Positions 1-11,050 of a stretch of 64,000 nucleotides of DNA are shown one piece after another. Below the pieces are notes generated by a model. The model was not told where the DNA came from, searched no databases, and worked only from the letters and a program-made list of their open reading frames with translations. The stretch's first letter is position 1, and each line of letters starts with the position of its first letter. The translations under genes were made by a program, and so were the position numbers. The DNA comes from Undaria pinnatifida (Eukaryota; Sar; Phaeophyceae; Laminariales; Alariaceae): NCBI GenBank assembly GCA_012845835.1, contig JABAKD010000014.1, positions 9,587,701 through 9,651,700 on the forward strand, written 5' to 3'.

Positions 1-340
1 GGCATAAGTTTTGCAAGCTAAAAGTAAACCCTCTAGTCTAGACTTGCACCCACCATTTCTGGGGACAAAAACTCTATTAGAAGTTTGTTTGGCAAATGCC
101 TTGTAGTTCTAAAAGGGTTAAAGTAGATTATCGCCGACAAACAAACACGTGACCGTTCGGTCAATCCAACGACCGTGATGGCCGCAACAACCCACGTTCA
201 CAGCGACAACGTCATGGTGCCAAAAAATACGTCAACACACCTGTCTCTCCCTCTGTTTTGTTTTGTTCGATGTTTCTTTCGTTTAGCCGTGATACCCCAC
301 TGAACAGTTTTAGTCGTCTGCCGTTGGTTGTTTTGTGGGC
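1..340. other. No gene recognised
   Basis: I see no coding-like stretch, RNA gene or strong repeat here; only short incidental open frames. Confidence 0.5.
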
Positions 341-357
341 CCGCTACTACCCCGTTT

Positions 358-693
358 CTCTTGCCGCGATAAACCGCCACACCTTGTATCATGCCGCAAT
401 TTGTTTTTCGGTTTAAGTTCGCTGCTGCCCTTTGCCTCTTGCCGCGATGGAACATGCCCTCCAGACCTTCCCTTGCTTCGTCTTGCCAGTGCTTTTCCGC
501 CCTTTGTGTGTCGGTTATCCCTTTTCTCTTGCCGCAATATACCACCACACCTCGTATCATAACCCTGTTTTTCTATCTGTTTGTGTTCGCTGCTGCCTCT
601 CTCCCCTTGCCACGATGGAGCAGACCCTCCATACCTTTCCCTTATTTGTCTTGTCAGTGCCTTTGCCGGATACTGACCTGGTCCGTGGTCGAA
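358..693 (+). repeat. Polypyrimidine tandem duplication, about 168 bp x 2
   Basis: Two head-to-tail copies begin with the same CTCTTGCCGC block, at 358 and 526. They share later landmarks in the same order, such as TTCGCTGCTGCC and GCCCTCCAGACC/GACCCTCCATACC. A weaker echo of the CTTGCNGCGA-TGGAACA motif recurs near 831, just upstream of the exon-like segment at 808-1226. The pyrimidine bias opens long frames on both strands; I regard these as compositional, not coding. Confidence 0.65.
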
Positions 694-807
694 AAGAACC
701 ACTACCGCATATTCTTGCCTCTCCATCTTGTTTTTTTTTCGTGTCCACTATTGTCCCTTTCCCCTTACTGTTTTGGTCCACTGCTCCTTCCCATCCTTGC
801 TTAGTTC

Positions 808-1226
808 ATGCTCCCTTGTACTACCCCTCTGCCCTTGCTGCGACTGATGGAACAGGTCCTTCTCATCACGCCGCCTGTTATGCCCGTGCTGCGCTCGGCG
901 CTTCACGCCTTCACGCATCCAGTTATTGCCCTTGACGTGACGCATTTCACGCTACGCTCCCCCTCGGCTTGTCTCACCCGCGAGTTCTTCGACGTTCCAG
1001 CATCGGTTGCGGAGCTCCGTGTCCTTCGTGAGTTGGCAAAATTTTTCATCAAGCTCCAGAACCTACTTGGTGCCGGATGTCTCATGTCAACAGCCGACCA
1101 GGCAAAGACGGTGTCCGCACTGCTGGCGTCGACAATGGCGACGCTAAGGACCTACGGGGTGCCTGCGTCGAAGGTCAACGTCCTGCTGGAACCTGTTATG
1201 CGCGTCGTCAAGCTGCTCCGGCCTAG
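808..1226 (+). CDS. Exon of an unknown protein family (intact member, copy D)
   Basis: Open frame of 139 codons with an ATG at 808, ending at CCTAG|GTGAGT (donor at 1227, intron phase 2). Homology with three other copies in the window (19350-20330) covers roughly residues 25-139, so the true acceptor may lie near 853 (GGAACAG) and the ATG may be incidental. Shared landmarks are SALHxF, LRxLxKFFIKLQ, a GAG-C turn, M(S/T)TxDQAKTVSxL and a closing LRP. The other copies carry a frameshift or stop, or diverge before the end; this is the only one open throughout. No signal peptide or membrane segment is obvious. I do not recognise the domain. The next exon was not found downstream, and 1300-1900 holds nothing similar. 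Confidence 0.5.
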
Positions 1227-1230
1227 GTGA

Positions 1231-1903
1231 GTTTTCTTGGTTAAATACTATGTCTACGGTGATGTTCGTCTTCTGTTAATAAGACTATTTGGTTGAGCGA
1301 TTTTCGGGGGATAAGACATGGTCAATCTGCATGCCGCGAAAAACATTCTACTTGGAACAAGTATTGAATCGTTTTTCGCTGCTTTAAGCGACGTAATACT
1401 ACAGCAGTAAAGATAGCACCACCTAACTTGGCTTATCTCGGGGTGGTCTTGACGGAGAAGCGTGCACCGTACAGCTTCGTCTCGTACTTTTTCCAGAGCA
1501 TCCTTATATTATTTCACTGCACACTACACTACCGGTTACTACACTGTACCGGTTTATACTATACTTCGAAGTACGTAGGGATATTTAATACGGTAGTACG
1601 GTATGTTTCCCATGCAAAGTCGTTCAGCCTCATTTTGTTTTGTACCGAATACATTTCGTTTGTTTTAGTTTCGAAGGAAACGAACATCCAGGGACATTGC
1701 TTCATATCATTTAAAAGCGTTTTCAATGCAGAAAAACTGTCGTATACCCGGTAGATCGTACGAGCTGGGCCGACCCATAACTGCTTTTTAGTTGGTCAAG
1801 CACTTGTTCAGTCCGTTTTCTTATTTATTTTGAGATCATAACTCGACACTTTCCGCATTATCTCGTCTTTCCAAGGAATTGCTTTACGGCAGCACTTTTT
1901 ACT
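1231..1903. other. No gene recognised (AT-rich)
   Basis: A 108-codon frame at 1428-1754 has no splice-site or homology support and an AT-driven Phe/Tyr/Leu-rich composition, so I leave it out. Nothing else is evident. Confidence 0.4.
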
Positions 1904-1930
1904 TTGGGGCTACGGCACTTTGAAAAAAAA

Positions 1931-2278
1931 ATGGCCGAAAATCGATTTTCACCTAAGCTGACGAAAAAGACGCAAAACTATCCCAGGCCAAAAAAATACA
2001 ACTTGGTGCGAGAATCCCACATGGTGCGATTTCCTCCAAATCTCGGGGTTTACGAGGGGTTTACTGGCAATTTGTATTCCGCCGCACGAAAAAAACAGTT
2101 TCAAGAAGACGTTTTCCGCTGCTATAACTCAACAAATTCAACAGCAACGAATAGCACGAACGTGCCCGATTGGCACCCAACATACACGTTCATGACCGTT
2201 TTGATTGGCCGATTAAGAGGATACGTTCATCTCGGGCTACTTCCGTCGTCGTTGTTTAGATATGAACAGACGACCTAA
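1931..2278 (+). CDS. Hypothetical small basic protein (115 aa)
   Basis: The first ATG of this frame (1931) has A at -3 and G at +4. The N-terminal third is rich in Lys/Arg (KLTKK, RPKK), the middle has the Asn/Thr/Ser stretch NSTNSTATNSTN with potential N-glycosylation sites, and the C-terminus has a moderately hydrophobic segment (FMTVLIG...LGLLPSSL). There is no family resemblance I can name and no clear intron. It could be chance: the frame sits in a gene-poor region and has no homologue in the window. Confidence 0.25.
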   Translation: MAENRFSPKLTKKTQNYPRPKKYNLVRESHMVRFPPNLGVYEGFTGNLYSAARKKQFQEDVFRCYNSTNSTATNSTNVPDWHPTYTFMTVLIGRLRGYVHLGLLPSSLFRYEQTT

Positions 2279-2599
2279 AAAGCTGCTCTTGGCTGGCCCA
2301 GGTCGTAATGTGTGGGAGTGGCACGATGAATTCATGCACTATTAGACTAATGATTCAAAAATATTTTTTTATTTCTCTACCTTCGACGGAGCCGAAAAAA
2401 AAGAAAATAATTAGCCTATATATTATAGGTTTGGCCCATGTATGCATGGCTGTCGCCTCCCTCGAAAGCAGACATTGATTAACGTCAAGAGCTTGACGCA
2501 TGCTGCCGTAGAGGTCGGATCATTCTTCCTTCTGACGCTCCTGACCGGATGACTTCCGTACCCACTCAAACACTCAAACACCGATTTGGAGAAATGCTA
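2279..2599. other. No gene recognised
   Basis: AT-rich spacer, with no coding or repeat signal that I can support, ahead of the R2 repeat. Confidence 0.4.
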
Positions 2600-3330
2600 C
2601 CGGCTGCTTTAAGTTAAAACCCCGAAGTTTACTTCCCGGCGAATGTCTACACGCCGGTTTTTCGGTTCAGACCGTGAAATTTTGCACTCGTCTTGTGTGT
2701 GCCGTTGCAAAGACCTCACCTGTCGTTTTTTTTTTTTTTGCCTGATTTTTCGTCAGTTAAGTTTTTTCGGAAAATGTGGACCACCTCAGACCAAACATTG
2801 TGGGTGAAAAACAACAAAAACAAAAAAAAACGGAGGCCAGGCCTCGGGATGGACATGTAGAACACGTGCGCAAAATTTCAAGGTCCATTTCTCCACAACG
2901 GCGTGGACATTTGGATTTTTGTGTTGCAACAACGAGTAAAATACGCGATTTCCTTCAAATTACTTGGTTTTAGTGTGGCATCCAGTCTGCTGAATGTTGA
3001 GCATGGGTAGGTCACGTCGTTGAGCTTTTGTGCGAAAATTTCTACAGACATGCCTTGAAGCACCTCCAACCGATTCGCGCAAAATGCGGCGCAATTGGCT
3101 TTTCGCTCTCGCTCGGAAAAAGCCTGAATAATATAAAAAAAATTGAAAGGCTGTCATTGGCTATCGATACGAGTTTCTCTCCTAGAGACAGCGCGAGGCC
3201 TAAAGACAAAAAAAAATGGCCCTGCCACGCTCTTCTACTGGTCATGGAGGTTAGTATGATACCAAATGTTCACCTTTTGAAACCAGATATTGCGAGCGGC
3301 ATTCGTGGGGGGTAGAATTTCGGGCTGTTA
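2600..3330 (+). repeat. Dispersed repeat R2, copy 1
   Basis: Matches 11785-12370 and then 12715-13030 in the same orientation. Shared blocks in order are: CCCGGCGAATGTC with CACGCC, TTTTTCGGTNCAGACCGTGA, GTAGAACACGT, CCTTCAAATTACTTGGTT, GCAAAATGCGNCGCATT, AAAAAGCCTGAATA, and CTAGAGACAGC. Short frames inside are not conserved between the copies, so this is non-coding or a long-dead mobile element. No terminal inverted repeats or target duplications could be identified by eye. Confidence 0.7.
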
Positions 3331-3405
3331 ACATGAACCGGCCTGTAAAACGCTTGTGGCCGACGGACTATCCCACGGCCGAGACACACCACAAACACAC
3401 TGCGA

Positions 3406-3520
3406 AACAAGAATGAAAGACCCCCCGACGATTTTAGTAATAGGCGAGGGAGCCCCGCTATTTTTCAGAAACATTTTCAGCCAAAAAAAGGTATACCTTA
3501 ATAACCTATAGTAGCACGCG
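3406..3520 (+). repeat. Short dispersed repeat related to 50130-50200
   Basis: About 75 bp containing GAGCCCCG, CAGAAACNATTTTC, CCAAAAAAAGGTATACCT and TAGTAGCACGCG recurs near 50130-50200. The TCGTAGCACGCG end also occurs at 23993. Probably the end of a small mobile element. Confidence 0.55.
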
Positions 3521-3713
3521 TCGTTAGTGTCAAGCGATCAAATCTGCCTGGCCACACGGTTCGCTAGTTTTTTCTTCAGACACCAAACAGCACCTATCTC
3601 GTAAACCAAAACCATCACAGTCGTTAATCTATCGCCAATAGTAAGTAGGTTATTGTGCCACGGGGTCGTACGAATCGCTTGACACGGCGCGAATTGATTC
3701 TAACCTCCCAAAC

Positions 3714-3976
3714 ACTCGTTTCTCGTTCTTGTTCTTGCACTTTTCTTGTTCTTATGCTTGTTTCTGATTTCGTTCTCGTTCCTATTCTTGTTCTTACGCG
3801 TGTTCCTGCTCTTTTCTTGCTCTTGTTCTTATACTTGTTTCTTGATATCTTCTTGTTCGTACGCGTGTTCCTTTTCTCGTTCTCGTTCTCGTTCTTGTTC
3901 TTCTTTTTGCGCATGTTCCTGCTCTCTTCCTGCTCTTGTTCTTATGCTTGTTCCTGTTGTTGTTCTTGTTACTCTC
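3714..3976 (+). repeat. TTCTTG-type low-complexity tract
   Basis: Irregular (TTCTTG/CTTGTT)n simple sequence, with every reading frame open as a result. It could act as a long polypyrimidine tract for the exon candidate that begins just downstream at 3996. Confidence 0.8.
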
Positions 3977-3995
3977 TAGAACGGGAGCATCGATC

Positions 3996-4326
3996 ATGAC
4001 TGAGACCCAACAGGCCTACCTCTTGGGCGTGTTGTGCAAAAGGGCGGACGAGATGGAGGAAGCTATCTCGCAGGCACTCTGGACGGTAAGTGTTACCATC
4101 ACTATACAACAGTAATCAGTTATAGCGCTGTGACTTGGCTGAAGGATTTAATGACTGCTTCGCAGTTATTGCTTGGTTGGCGACAAATGGCAGGAGGAGA
4201 GACATAAACAAATAAAAATACATGCGAAAGAAAGAGAACACCCCGAGGAGGGGACGGTGGAAGCATCAATTAATTAATTAAGGCTGAGGCCATGAAGTGG
4301 GTCGTCGAAAAGAAGCCTTGCGGACG
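3996..4326 (+). CDS. Two-exon model, N-terminus of an unknown protein
   Basis: Exon 1 (3996-4085) starts with ATG and encodes 30 residues (MTETQQAYLLGVLCKRADEM...ISQALWT). It stops in phase 0 at ACG|GTAAGT, a near-consensus donor. Exon 2 (4283-4326) follows an AT-rich tract ending in AAG and encodes AEAMKWVVEKKPCG before CG|GTAAGC, giving a 197-bp intron. The N-terminal part looks helical and amphipathic. Both exons end in the same GGACG|GTAAG string, so exon 2 might instead be a partial exon duplicate. Later exons were not found: downstream are repeat R1 and another small ORF. Family unknown. Confidence 0.42.
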
Positions 4327-4689
4327 GTAAGCCGTTTAAGTTTTAGCAGGCAGGGGCATGAATCGTACTTGCGCTCGGAGGTGGCGTGCTCGACTTTTGA
4401 ACGCCGCTATTACTATTTTGAACAACATATTACAGTGTTTAGTGGTTTTGCGCAGTCTACATCTCCGGGTTAAATTATCCTGCCTTGATAAACAGTCTTG
4501 CAACACCCCGGTACCTGCGAAGAATGCGTATCTCCCAGTGGCGGTTATGGCCCAAAATTGATAGGGCTTGAGGTAATAATACATATTTTTCGGAGGAAAT
4601 TCCTTACGTCCCTATCCGGGCTAATAACGCCTCCATATAAAATGGAAACCCCCACTTTTTTTAAAAAACGATTGTAAGTCATGGTGGGC

Positions 4690-4802
4690 GGTGTCATGGA
4701 AGAGATATAATACGCGCGATCGGAGTATCACACACAGCTTGCACAAACGAGTTTCGACGAAATCTTCGATCTCACAGCTGGAGTGTACTGTATTTTCATT
4801 TT
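4690..4802 (+). repeat. R1 repeat, 3' part
   Basis: Contains the diagnostic R1 core: TACGCGCGATCGGAGTATCAC, then CAGCTTGCA, GTTTCGAC, AATCTTCGATCTCACAGCTG and GAGTGTAxTTTTCAT. At least eight other copies lie at 34-61 kb on both strands. Confidence 0.85.
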
Positions 4803-4854
4803 TTATAACAAATATATAATTATGTAGTCTAATCATGCGAGGTATCACATTCAA

Positions 4855-5043
4855 ATGGAACCGGTGAACTCGGCGCCGATGCAGCTGGGACGTTGGGGTT
4901 TCGTTGAGGCGTCCATCTTTATGTCTGCAGTCGCGGATACGGTCGCGATCGCTACACACTTACGCAGCAGCGCACTGCTGTGGCTGCTCGCGTCCTGCTT
5001 TGTACTTTGTATCTTTGTATTGCTTATTTTGCTCGCAACATAA
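4855..5043 (+). CDS. Small tail-anchored-like membrane protein (62 aa)
   Basis: Complete ATG-to-TAA frame. Residues 1-37 are mixed polar (MEPVNSAPMQLGRWGF...), and residues 38-62 are a continuous hydrophobic segment (SSALLWLLASCFVLCIFVLLILLAT) at the very C-terminus, the layout of a tail-anchored protein. The ATG context is A at -3 and G at +4. No homologue elsewhere in the window. The opposite strand also has an 85-codon frame, so coding status rests on composition and topology only. Confidence 0.35.
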   Translation: MEPVNSAPMQLGRWGFVEASIFMSAVADTVAIATHLRSSALLWLLASCFVLCIFVLLILLAT

Positions 5044-6310
5044 AGTATGCCTGGTATTCGTTCATCAGAGATCGCTATCTGCACTACAGAGTAGTACTGG
5101 TTTTCCAATATCCGATGGACGGCTGCAAAACAAAACCAACAAGGGCATGAACAAGTGAAAGTTCAACTGAAACCGATGATCATAACTCAGGCACTCGCAT
5201 TCTGCCCTGCCACTACTACTGTGTGGAGTGAACATAATTGAAAACGACTGCCCAGAGGCCTGCAAAAATCGTATACTCGTGCTTCATGTAGTGCATGGAC
5301 CACCCGGGGATGATAATTTTTGCCCCCCCCCCCCAAATGACGCCTTTTTTCCTGGAATGAGAGGAAATAGGTTTTTTTTTTTAGGAAAAGCTGGAAAAGG
5401 CTGTTTCCCGTTTTTTTTGGGGTTCCAGGTGAGGAAATACGCATCCTTGGAAATTATAGCCGCTGTCGTTCAAATAGATCACATTGCGGGACATCAGCAC
5501 ACTAGCCGACGCGACGGAAGAGCCCGTGGAATCAGCGTTGTGGACGTTAAACGCTGCAATCATTGCTTACAGCAACTGATGCAGCCCTCAACGTGGATAA
5601 GCCGTGTTCCATCACCTCCTCCACTGAGTCACCTGGTGTGCTGCGGCGGTTAACAGTGTGTTTTATTCCGAGAGGAGAGATACCGAAGTCAACGTTGTAA
5701 TTTATATTGCTGACGTCGCCACCAGAGAAATAACTACCGAAAAGCTCGCAAGATAACGTACTTACTGCAGTAGTTACTGTAGTAGTTACTGTAGTAGTCA
5801 ATGTAGTAGGTACAGTATTTTTGCTTTTTCCTTCTCATCTATTATCCTCGCATTACTCACGTGCTCCCTCCCAGCAGTAGCTCAGATCCGGGGTCACATA
5901 GCGGGCCCTTCTTCCTCATCCCCACTACGTACGCGCCTTCATTGCTATCGCGAAAATAATTTGGCATTTTTTCTTCTCTCGTCGATTCGTGTCGAACTAG
6001 TAAATACAGTAGTAGTTGCTCACCGCCGGGAGGAACTTCAGAGCCGATTCTCTCCAAACCTTGAGGGGGCACCATACATATACATACTTCGAGGTAGGTA
6101 TGTACCTGGTTTGCTTGCTGTACTCTATAACATAGCTAAAATCGTGGCTTCAGAGTTATATCGTGGAGAGCTTTCCATTCGCAGACACATCGATCGCTGA
6201 CCGTCTGCTTCAACTCTCCCCGTGGTAGTCTAAAAGATGAGCTACTAAAATAAGGCATTTTTGCCCAAGGGGTTTTGTTATTTTCCGTGTTACATATACG
6301 GTAGTCGTAT
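5044..6310. other. Intergenic with simple repeats
   Basis: Contains a C10 run near 5325, a T10 run near 5372, and a GTAGTAGTTACT-type repeat at 5765-5815. No supported gene. Confidence 0.5.
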
Positions 6311-6571
6311 CTAGCCCTCACTCAGCTGTAGCCAACTCACTAACACTGCTATCAGCCCCGTCTCAACTTCGGACGCAAACATCGACGAACAAAACTGACG
6401 ATTACAACAGTGTCGACCGCACATGAAGCAATCCGAGCTGCTTGCTGCTGGTGTACGGCATGTGACGCAAGCGTGCGGCATGTGACGATGATACTCGGAT
6501 TGCCTCAAGCTTTTTCTCAGGCGCTTGATTAGATCGCGCTCGTCAGTTTTTGGTCTGTGTGAGATAACCAA
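6311..6571 (-). CDS. Cys-rich exon candidate
   Basis: An 86-codon minus-strand frame without an ATG at its start. The middle has a Cys/His cluster, HACVTCR followed 8-10 residues later by DCFMCGRHCCNRQFC, a spacing that could bind zinc; the N-terminal part is strongly basic (RDLIKRLRKSLRQ). No splice site is convincing and no homologue is present, so this may be chance. A short GCATGTGACG direct repeat lies under the Cys cluster. Confidence 0.2.
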   Translation of the reverse strand: MVISHRPKTDERDLIKRLRKSLRQSEYHRHMPHACVTCRTPAASSSDCFMCGRHCCNRQFCSSMFASEVETGLIAVLVSWLQLSEG

Positions 6572-7682
6572 CTCCCCAAACGGGCGAATTCTAAAATAGC
6601 GTTGCTAACTGGTGATGAGTTGGTCTGACTTGAACGCTAGGTATTGTTGGACCGTATATGACGGTGCATACGACACCCAATACAATACGCCGTATGTATG
6701 AACCACACCCCCTCGTACGGTGTACCACCTCCCGGGTGGTGATTCCTCTAAAGTCTCGAGCAAAATCACCCGACTTATTACCCGGGGTACGTTGTATACC
6801 TCACTCCCTGAAGTCATGGCATAAAATTCAACAGGAAACCCCAACTTATCAACCGGGGGGTCGCTTAACCGGTTGTGACACACATGACTGACCAGAAAAA
6901 TGCCAATAATAGAACACTTTTGGAGGAGTATTTGTGGCTTTGGATTTGTTTTCACAAATAAATAAACCGAAAACGTAACCTTTTTGGAGTTATTTTTTCG
7001 TGGGTCTAGATGTTGTGCATATACTTCGAAGTATATTTTTCATGTGTCAAGATGCTTAGGTTTTACGAATAGCAAGAGGGCGTCAACCCAACCCGGATGT
7101 TGCGGGACTGTTACTGCTTTAACTTTTCGTGAACACGGCTTTACAAGAGTCGTTTCGCACGACCAAACAAAATCCCAAAAACTTACTATTCAAGCAAGAA
7201 AAAAATGGCAACACTTTCCTAAACGACCACAAAACATTCTATCGCGAAACACTGCTTTATACATCAGGCCCCCTGGGTTTTACGCTAGCTAAAATACCGG
7301 TACAGCGGTGGACGTGCACCTGATTTTTTTTGGCTCCTGACTTGAGGAGGTTCTATACACTATATAATGATATACCTGGTACTAAACACTATATACCTCG
7401 ATCAAACACCGCCTTTGAGAGAAAACGAATGACGTGCTGCAAACATGTTTTTGAACAATGCCCTGGCCTACGAGTGTAAGAAAAATAAATGTAGAATACA
7501 AAAAAGCTATTCCAACGAGATATGGGATTTCTTTGATTTCCCTTGCGGTTTTCTTCCTCGAGGGACTTGGGATGTTTTTTTGGTGTGATCGATGGATATT
7601 CATGCCGCAAATTGTCGACTGTAAAACATTATGGCCATAGTATCGGGTAATAGTTCCTCCATCGAGGAGCCCGTCTGTCAGA
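6572..7682. other. No supported gene; small shared repeat
   Basis: 6765-6800 contains TTATTACCCGGGGTACGTTG, which recurs near 23660. Overlapping frames at 7382-7640 on both strands have no support. Confidence 0.4.
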
Positions 7683-7845
7683 AATGAGTACTATTAATAT
7701 TAATAACACTACTAATACTATTTTCCCATGCTCGATCCTTCCGGGGGGGGGCAGTACGGGGAGGGAAGGGGGGCTACTAAGCAATCACCTCCCCTCTAAA
7801 AATGCCAACAAGCTCCTACATGAACCTTTTCCACACATCCTGTAG

Positions 7846-8014
7846 TAGTATTATGGTGTAGTATTATAGTGTTGTATTATAGTGTAGTATTTATTGTATT
7901 AGTATTAGTGTTATAGTGTAGTATTATAGTGTAGTGTTATAGTGTAGTATTATTGTGTAGTATTATAGTGGAGTATTATAGTGTAGTGTTATAGTGTAGT
8001 ATTGTAGTGTAGTA
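7846..8014 (+). repeat. AT-rich minisatellite (TAGTATTATAGTG-type)
   Basis: About a dozen imperfect 10-15-bp units of TAGTATTATAGTG/TAGTGTTATAGTG in tandem. Confidence 0.85.
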
Positions 8015-8019
8015 ACAGT

Positions 8020-9560
8020 TACACCGTAGCGCTTGTCGACAAGCAGTCAAACATCACACATCTACAGTACATCTGCCGTCTACAGGTTGTAGGCTGTATG
8101 ATACGTCTAGGTGTGCTGATGCGAAAACAATACAACAGACAAGCAACAGGAGTCGGTGGTGCGGCACTTGTACTATCAGTAGTGTTTACTACGCTAAGCG
8201 CCACCAATATACCAGTAAGATCATTTACTCCCTAATTTCGACAACTTTTGTCCAGAAAAGTATACAGACTATTCTCCGAAATAAAACAGGTAAAGCAAGA
8301 CGAACCACTTGAACCACGGAACTATTTTTTCAACAACGTGCAAACAAATAGGAACGAGTTTTGAGCAGTCATACTTTAGGAGCATTTACGGAATGTATTG
8401 GGTGACGAAATAATCATCAACATAGGAAAAACAAGAACGTAAGGAAATCAAGAAAACCAGTTATTATTGGAGAATGTTGTCCCGAAACAACACACTATAT
8501 AGCTGGCCGATAAAGGCGAAGCTACACACGCATACACAATTCTGCAACGTTCCCCCTCCCTCCTCCACCCTGCTTCCCACTCGACCCTTGTACGTCAAAC
8601 CCCTTCCATGCCTGCAGAGGAACTGGCCAGTCGTCCCGGCCGAGCTCGCGTCCATCGACAACCGCTTGATGCGGACCACCTCAACCACGGCCGCCTACAC
8701 ATCTGGCATCTACGGTGTGCGCTGTCGCAAGGCCTCGGCCACCATAGACCCGCGTGCTACCCACCTCCGGGGTAGCGGCGCCGTGGTGGCGTCATAACGC
8801 CTCCTCTACTGGGGTCAGAATGCAATCTGGGCGTGGGTTGACTGTACCCCTTTGTACGGTCGAGTTTACCCCCCTTTTCCCGACCTCAGGTAGATTGGCA
8901 GCATTAGGGCCTGATGTTGTGCCACATTGGGGGGGAAACTTTACGAAGATGTGCACGATTTTTCCGTAGGTTGCGCACGGTACGGGAGGCCCACCGTTCA
9001 TGTATTTTCTCCCAGCGAATGTCTGTATACAGAACCACCAGGTGTACGGTCAAACCGATCTTAGTGTCCGTTTATCTGGTTCGAAGTATGACATACCCTG
9101 ATGAAGTGTTCGCGAGTCACAGCAATTGTATAAACTACTTCCTAGATCGCCTGGTGGATGCTGCTGCTAAATCCGCCGCTATCCCCCCTGTTGCAGTTTG
9201 TACGGTGTTTGCCGTACTACTTGGATGTGTACATGCACACAGCGTGTTGTACAGTGGGTACCGTACAATATGTGTACATGTGCATAGTATTTTGTACGGT
9301 GCTTACCGTACTCTTGTGTGGATGCACAAGGCACATTCTAAGTCGTCTGCCATCGTTCATATACATAGCGTTTTGATAATATCTGTGCATCAGCAATACC
9401 GATAATCGCCCTTGGTGACACCTGGATCATTCCTGCTTTGGTCTGTAGTATTAACAGTTGATATGCAGTGCAGCGCGCCAGTATGTGCCACCCCGCCCTG
9501 GTACATTATTCGCCGTTTTATGTGCACACGCGCAAGGCGGTTGGTATCTATATCACCCAG
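8020..9560 (+). repeat. Dispersed repeat R3, copy 1
   Basis: Collinear with 24780-26620. Shared blocks in order: ACAGGTTGTAGGCTG...GATG, a GC-rich section (CCTGCAGAGGAACTGGCCAGTCGTCCC), a section ending at TGTTGTGCCACNTTGGGG, TTTCCGTAGGTTG, ACGGTCAAACCGA, CGCCTGGNGGATG, and an array of imperfect TGTACGGT..ACCGTAC palindromes. The frame 8474-8797 and its antisense are not maintained in copy 2. I see no transposase motif. Likely a degenerate mobile element. Confidence 0.7.
9199..9311 (+). repeat. Array of three imperfect palindromes (TGTACGGT-N-ACCGTAC)
   Basis: Palindromes at 9199-9217, 9247-9268 and 9293-9311, about 46-48 bp apart, separated by GTGTACATGTGCA-like spacers. The equivalent part of R3 copy 2 (26140-26560) has at least five related units. 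Confidence 0.75.
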
Positions 9561-10364
9561 GGCCATGGGTCGACATGACTTATGCCACCAACCAATTAAT
9601 CGTCGGACTAAAAGTTAGTCGTTGCCCAGAGGTGGCGAGTACTACCCGTCTGTTGGGATTTCCACCACTATTATAAGAAGGATAGTTCCATGCTGGATTC
9701 ATTGCCTCGTTTTGGGCGGGCACCTCTCCGCTGGGGGGACCTAGTTCGGCTCGCTTGGCTCACCCAACCTAAGTCGCCAAGTCGGTTGTCTATCAGTTGG
9801 CTTCACCAGCCGACTTGCCGACTACAGTCCGAATGCTGGCTAATGGTGCCTGCCGACTACCGACTAGGTTTTAGTCGTCATTAATGCTGGTCTACAAAGG
9901 CCGGTATGATACTCGCTACGTACGATAGGGATATAGTGAAGCATTGTACTTTTGAGCTAAACCTTTTTGTGACTTAGGGGTTTCGCTACTTTTTCATATC
10001 CTAGGGAAATAACTGCCCAATATCGTGGGGATGTCAAACTCATTTGAATAGTTATAGTTTTACATCGTAGGATGGTATGCTCCTAATCCATCAGATTGCT
10101 CATCTGGTTTGCATTTTCGTTTCTGCTAAGATACCGCTTTTTGGGTGAGGATAATAGCTACCCAATACAAGTGAAAAATAGGCCCGAGAAAAACTAGGTG
10201 GCATTCATATCCCTACCAAAGCATGCGTCGTAGGGTCCTTCTCGGTCACGCGCGGGGCGTTTCTGAATGGGTGAAGTGTTTGTTGGATGGTGCAGTCAGT
10301 GCGACGTGCTTTCGTCTCTTTGACTCTCCGTGACTAGTTATAGCAAGGGTTTTGTTATCAGCGT
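9561..10364. other. No gene recognised
   Basis: 9740-9880 carries short internal repeats of CCGACTNNCCGACTA/AAGTCGCCAAGTCGG type. Nothing else. Confidence 0.4.
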
Positions 10365-10598
10365 ATGGCCAATGCGGTTGCAGTACTGCCGCGTTTTCTT
10401 GCTGCCCTCATATACGTATTTATTTGGGTTTTGGTTTTCGCGACGTCTTCGTTTCATGAATATTTGGGACGGAGAGTTGCATTTGAAATTGTTTTCTTGC
10501 GACGTTGGAGGTTTTGTGTAACACCTTCGCTTGTTGCATTTGCAGAGGGGGCGCTGAATTTGAGCATGCCTTTTGCGCTGTCTTCGCCTATATTTTGA
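10365..10598 (+). CDS. Hypothetical hydrophobic ORF (77 aa)
   Basis: ATG-initiated frame; residues 3-27 are hydrophobic (NAVAVLPRFLAALIYVFIWV...), resembling a signal anchor, with an Arg-rich turn after residue 36. A TTGCATTTGCAG just before 10550 could be a splice acceptor for another exon. Frames of similar length overlap on both strands, so support is thin. Confidence 0.2.
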   Translation: MANAVAVLPRFLAALIYVFIWVLVFATSSFHEYLGRRVAFEIVFLRRWRFCVTPSLVAFAEGALNLSMPFALSSPIF

Positions 10599-10869
10599 GC
10601 AGGGGATCCTATTTGAGTTTTGTTCTGTGACGTCTTTGTTTATTCCTTTTTTGGGGAGTGACATGTATTATGAGCCTGAGCTTTGGGCCCTCTCCTTTTC
10701 TTGCATTTATGCAGGAGGTTCGACTTTGTGTACGTAATAATAGCACATGTTTAGTCTATATATCGTTTTTATTCCATGGGTTTGACGAGGTAAACAGCTC
10801 CAAGCCCCCCCCCCCCCGCCTCCTCTTGACTATGAGCGCATCTACAACAGTTGACATCAGCCTGTTTTG

Positions 10870-11050
10870 TTTGGGCTATATTCTATGAGCAGAAACCCGG
10901 GGATTACATTCCGTTATCCTCTGATAAAACCGCGAGGATTTGCGTCCCGCCTCAAGCGAAAACCCGGGAATGAAGATTGGTCATCCCCTGGCAGTACCCC
11001 GGGGATTTTTCCAATTTTCCCGGGAACGAAATCCGTTCATCCCACGTCCT
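10870..11050 (+). repeat. Short CCCGGG-centred repeats
   Basis: Three to four degenerate units of ACCCGGGGATT/CCCGGGAATGAA ... TCCGTTCATCC. The intervening 10600-10870 and 11050-11785 hold no supported gene. Confidence 0.5.

Noticed and set aside
3624-3999. Overlapping open frames on both strands (Cys/Ser/Phe-rich and Arg/Thr/Lys-rich)
   Set aside because: Arise from the TTCTTG simple repeat; all frames are open there.
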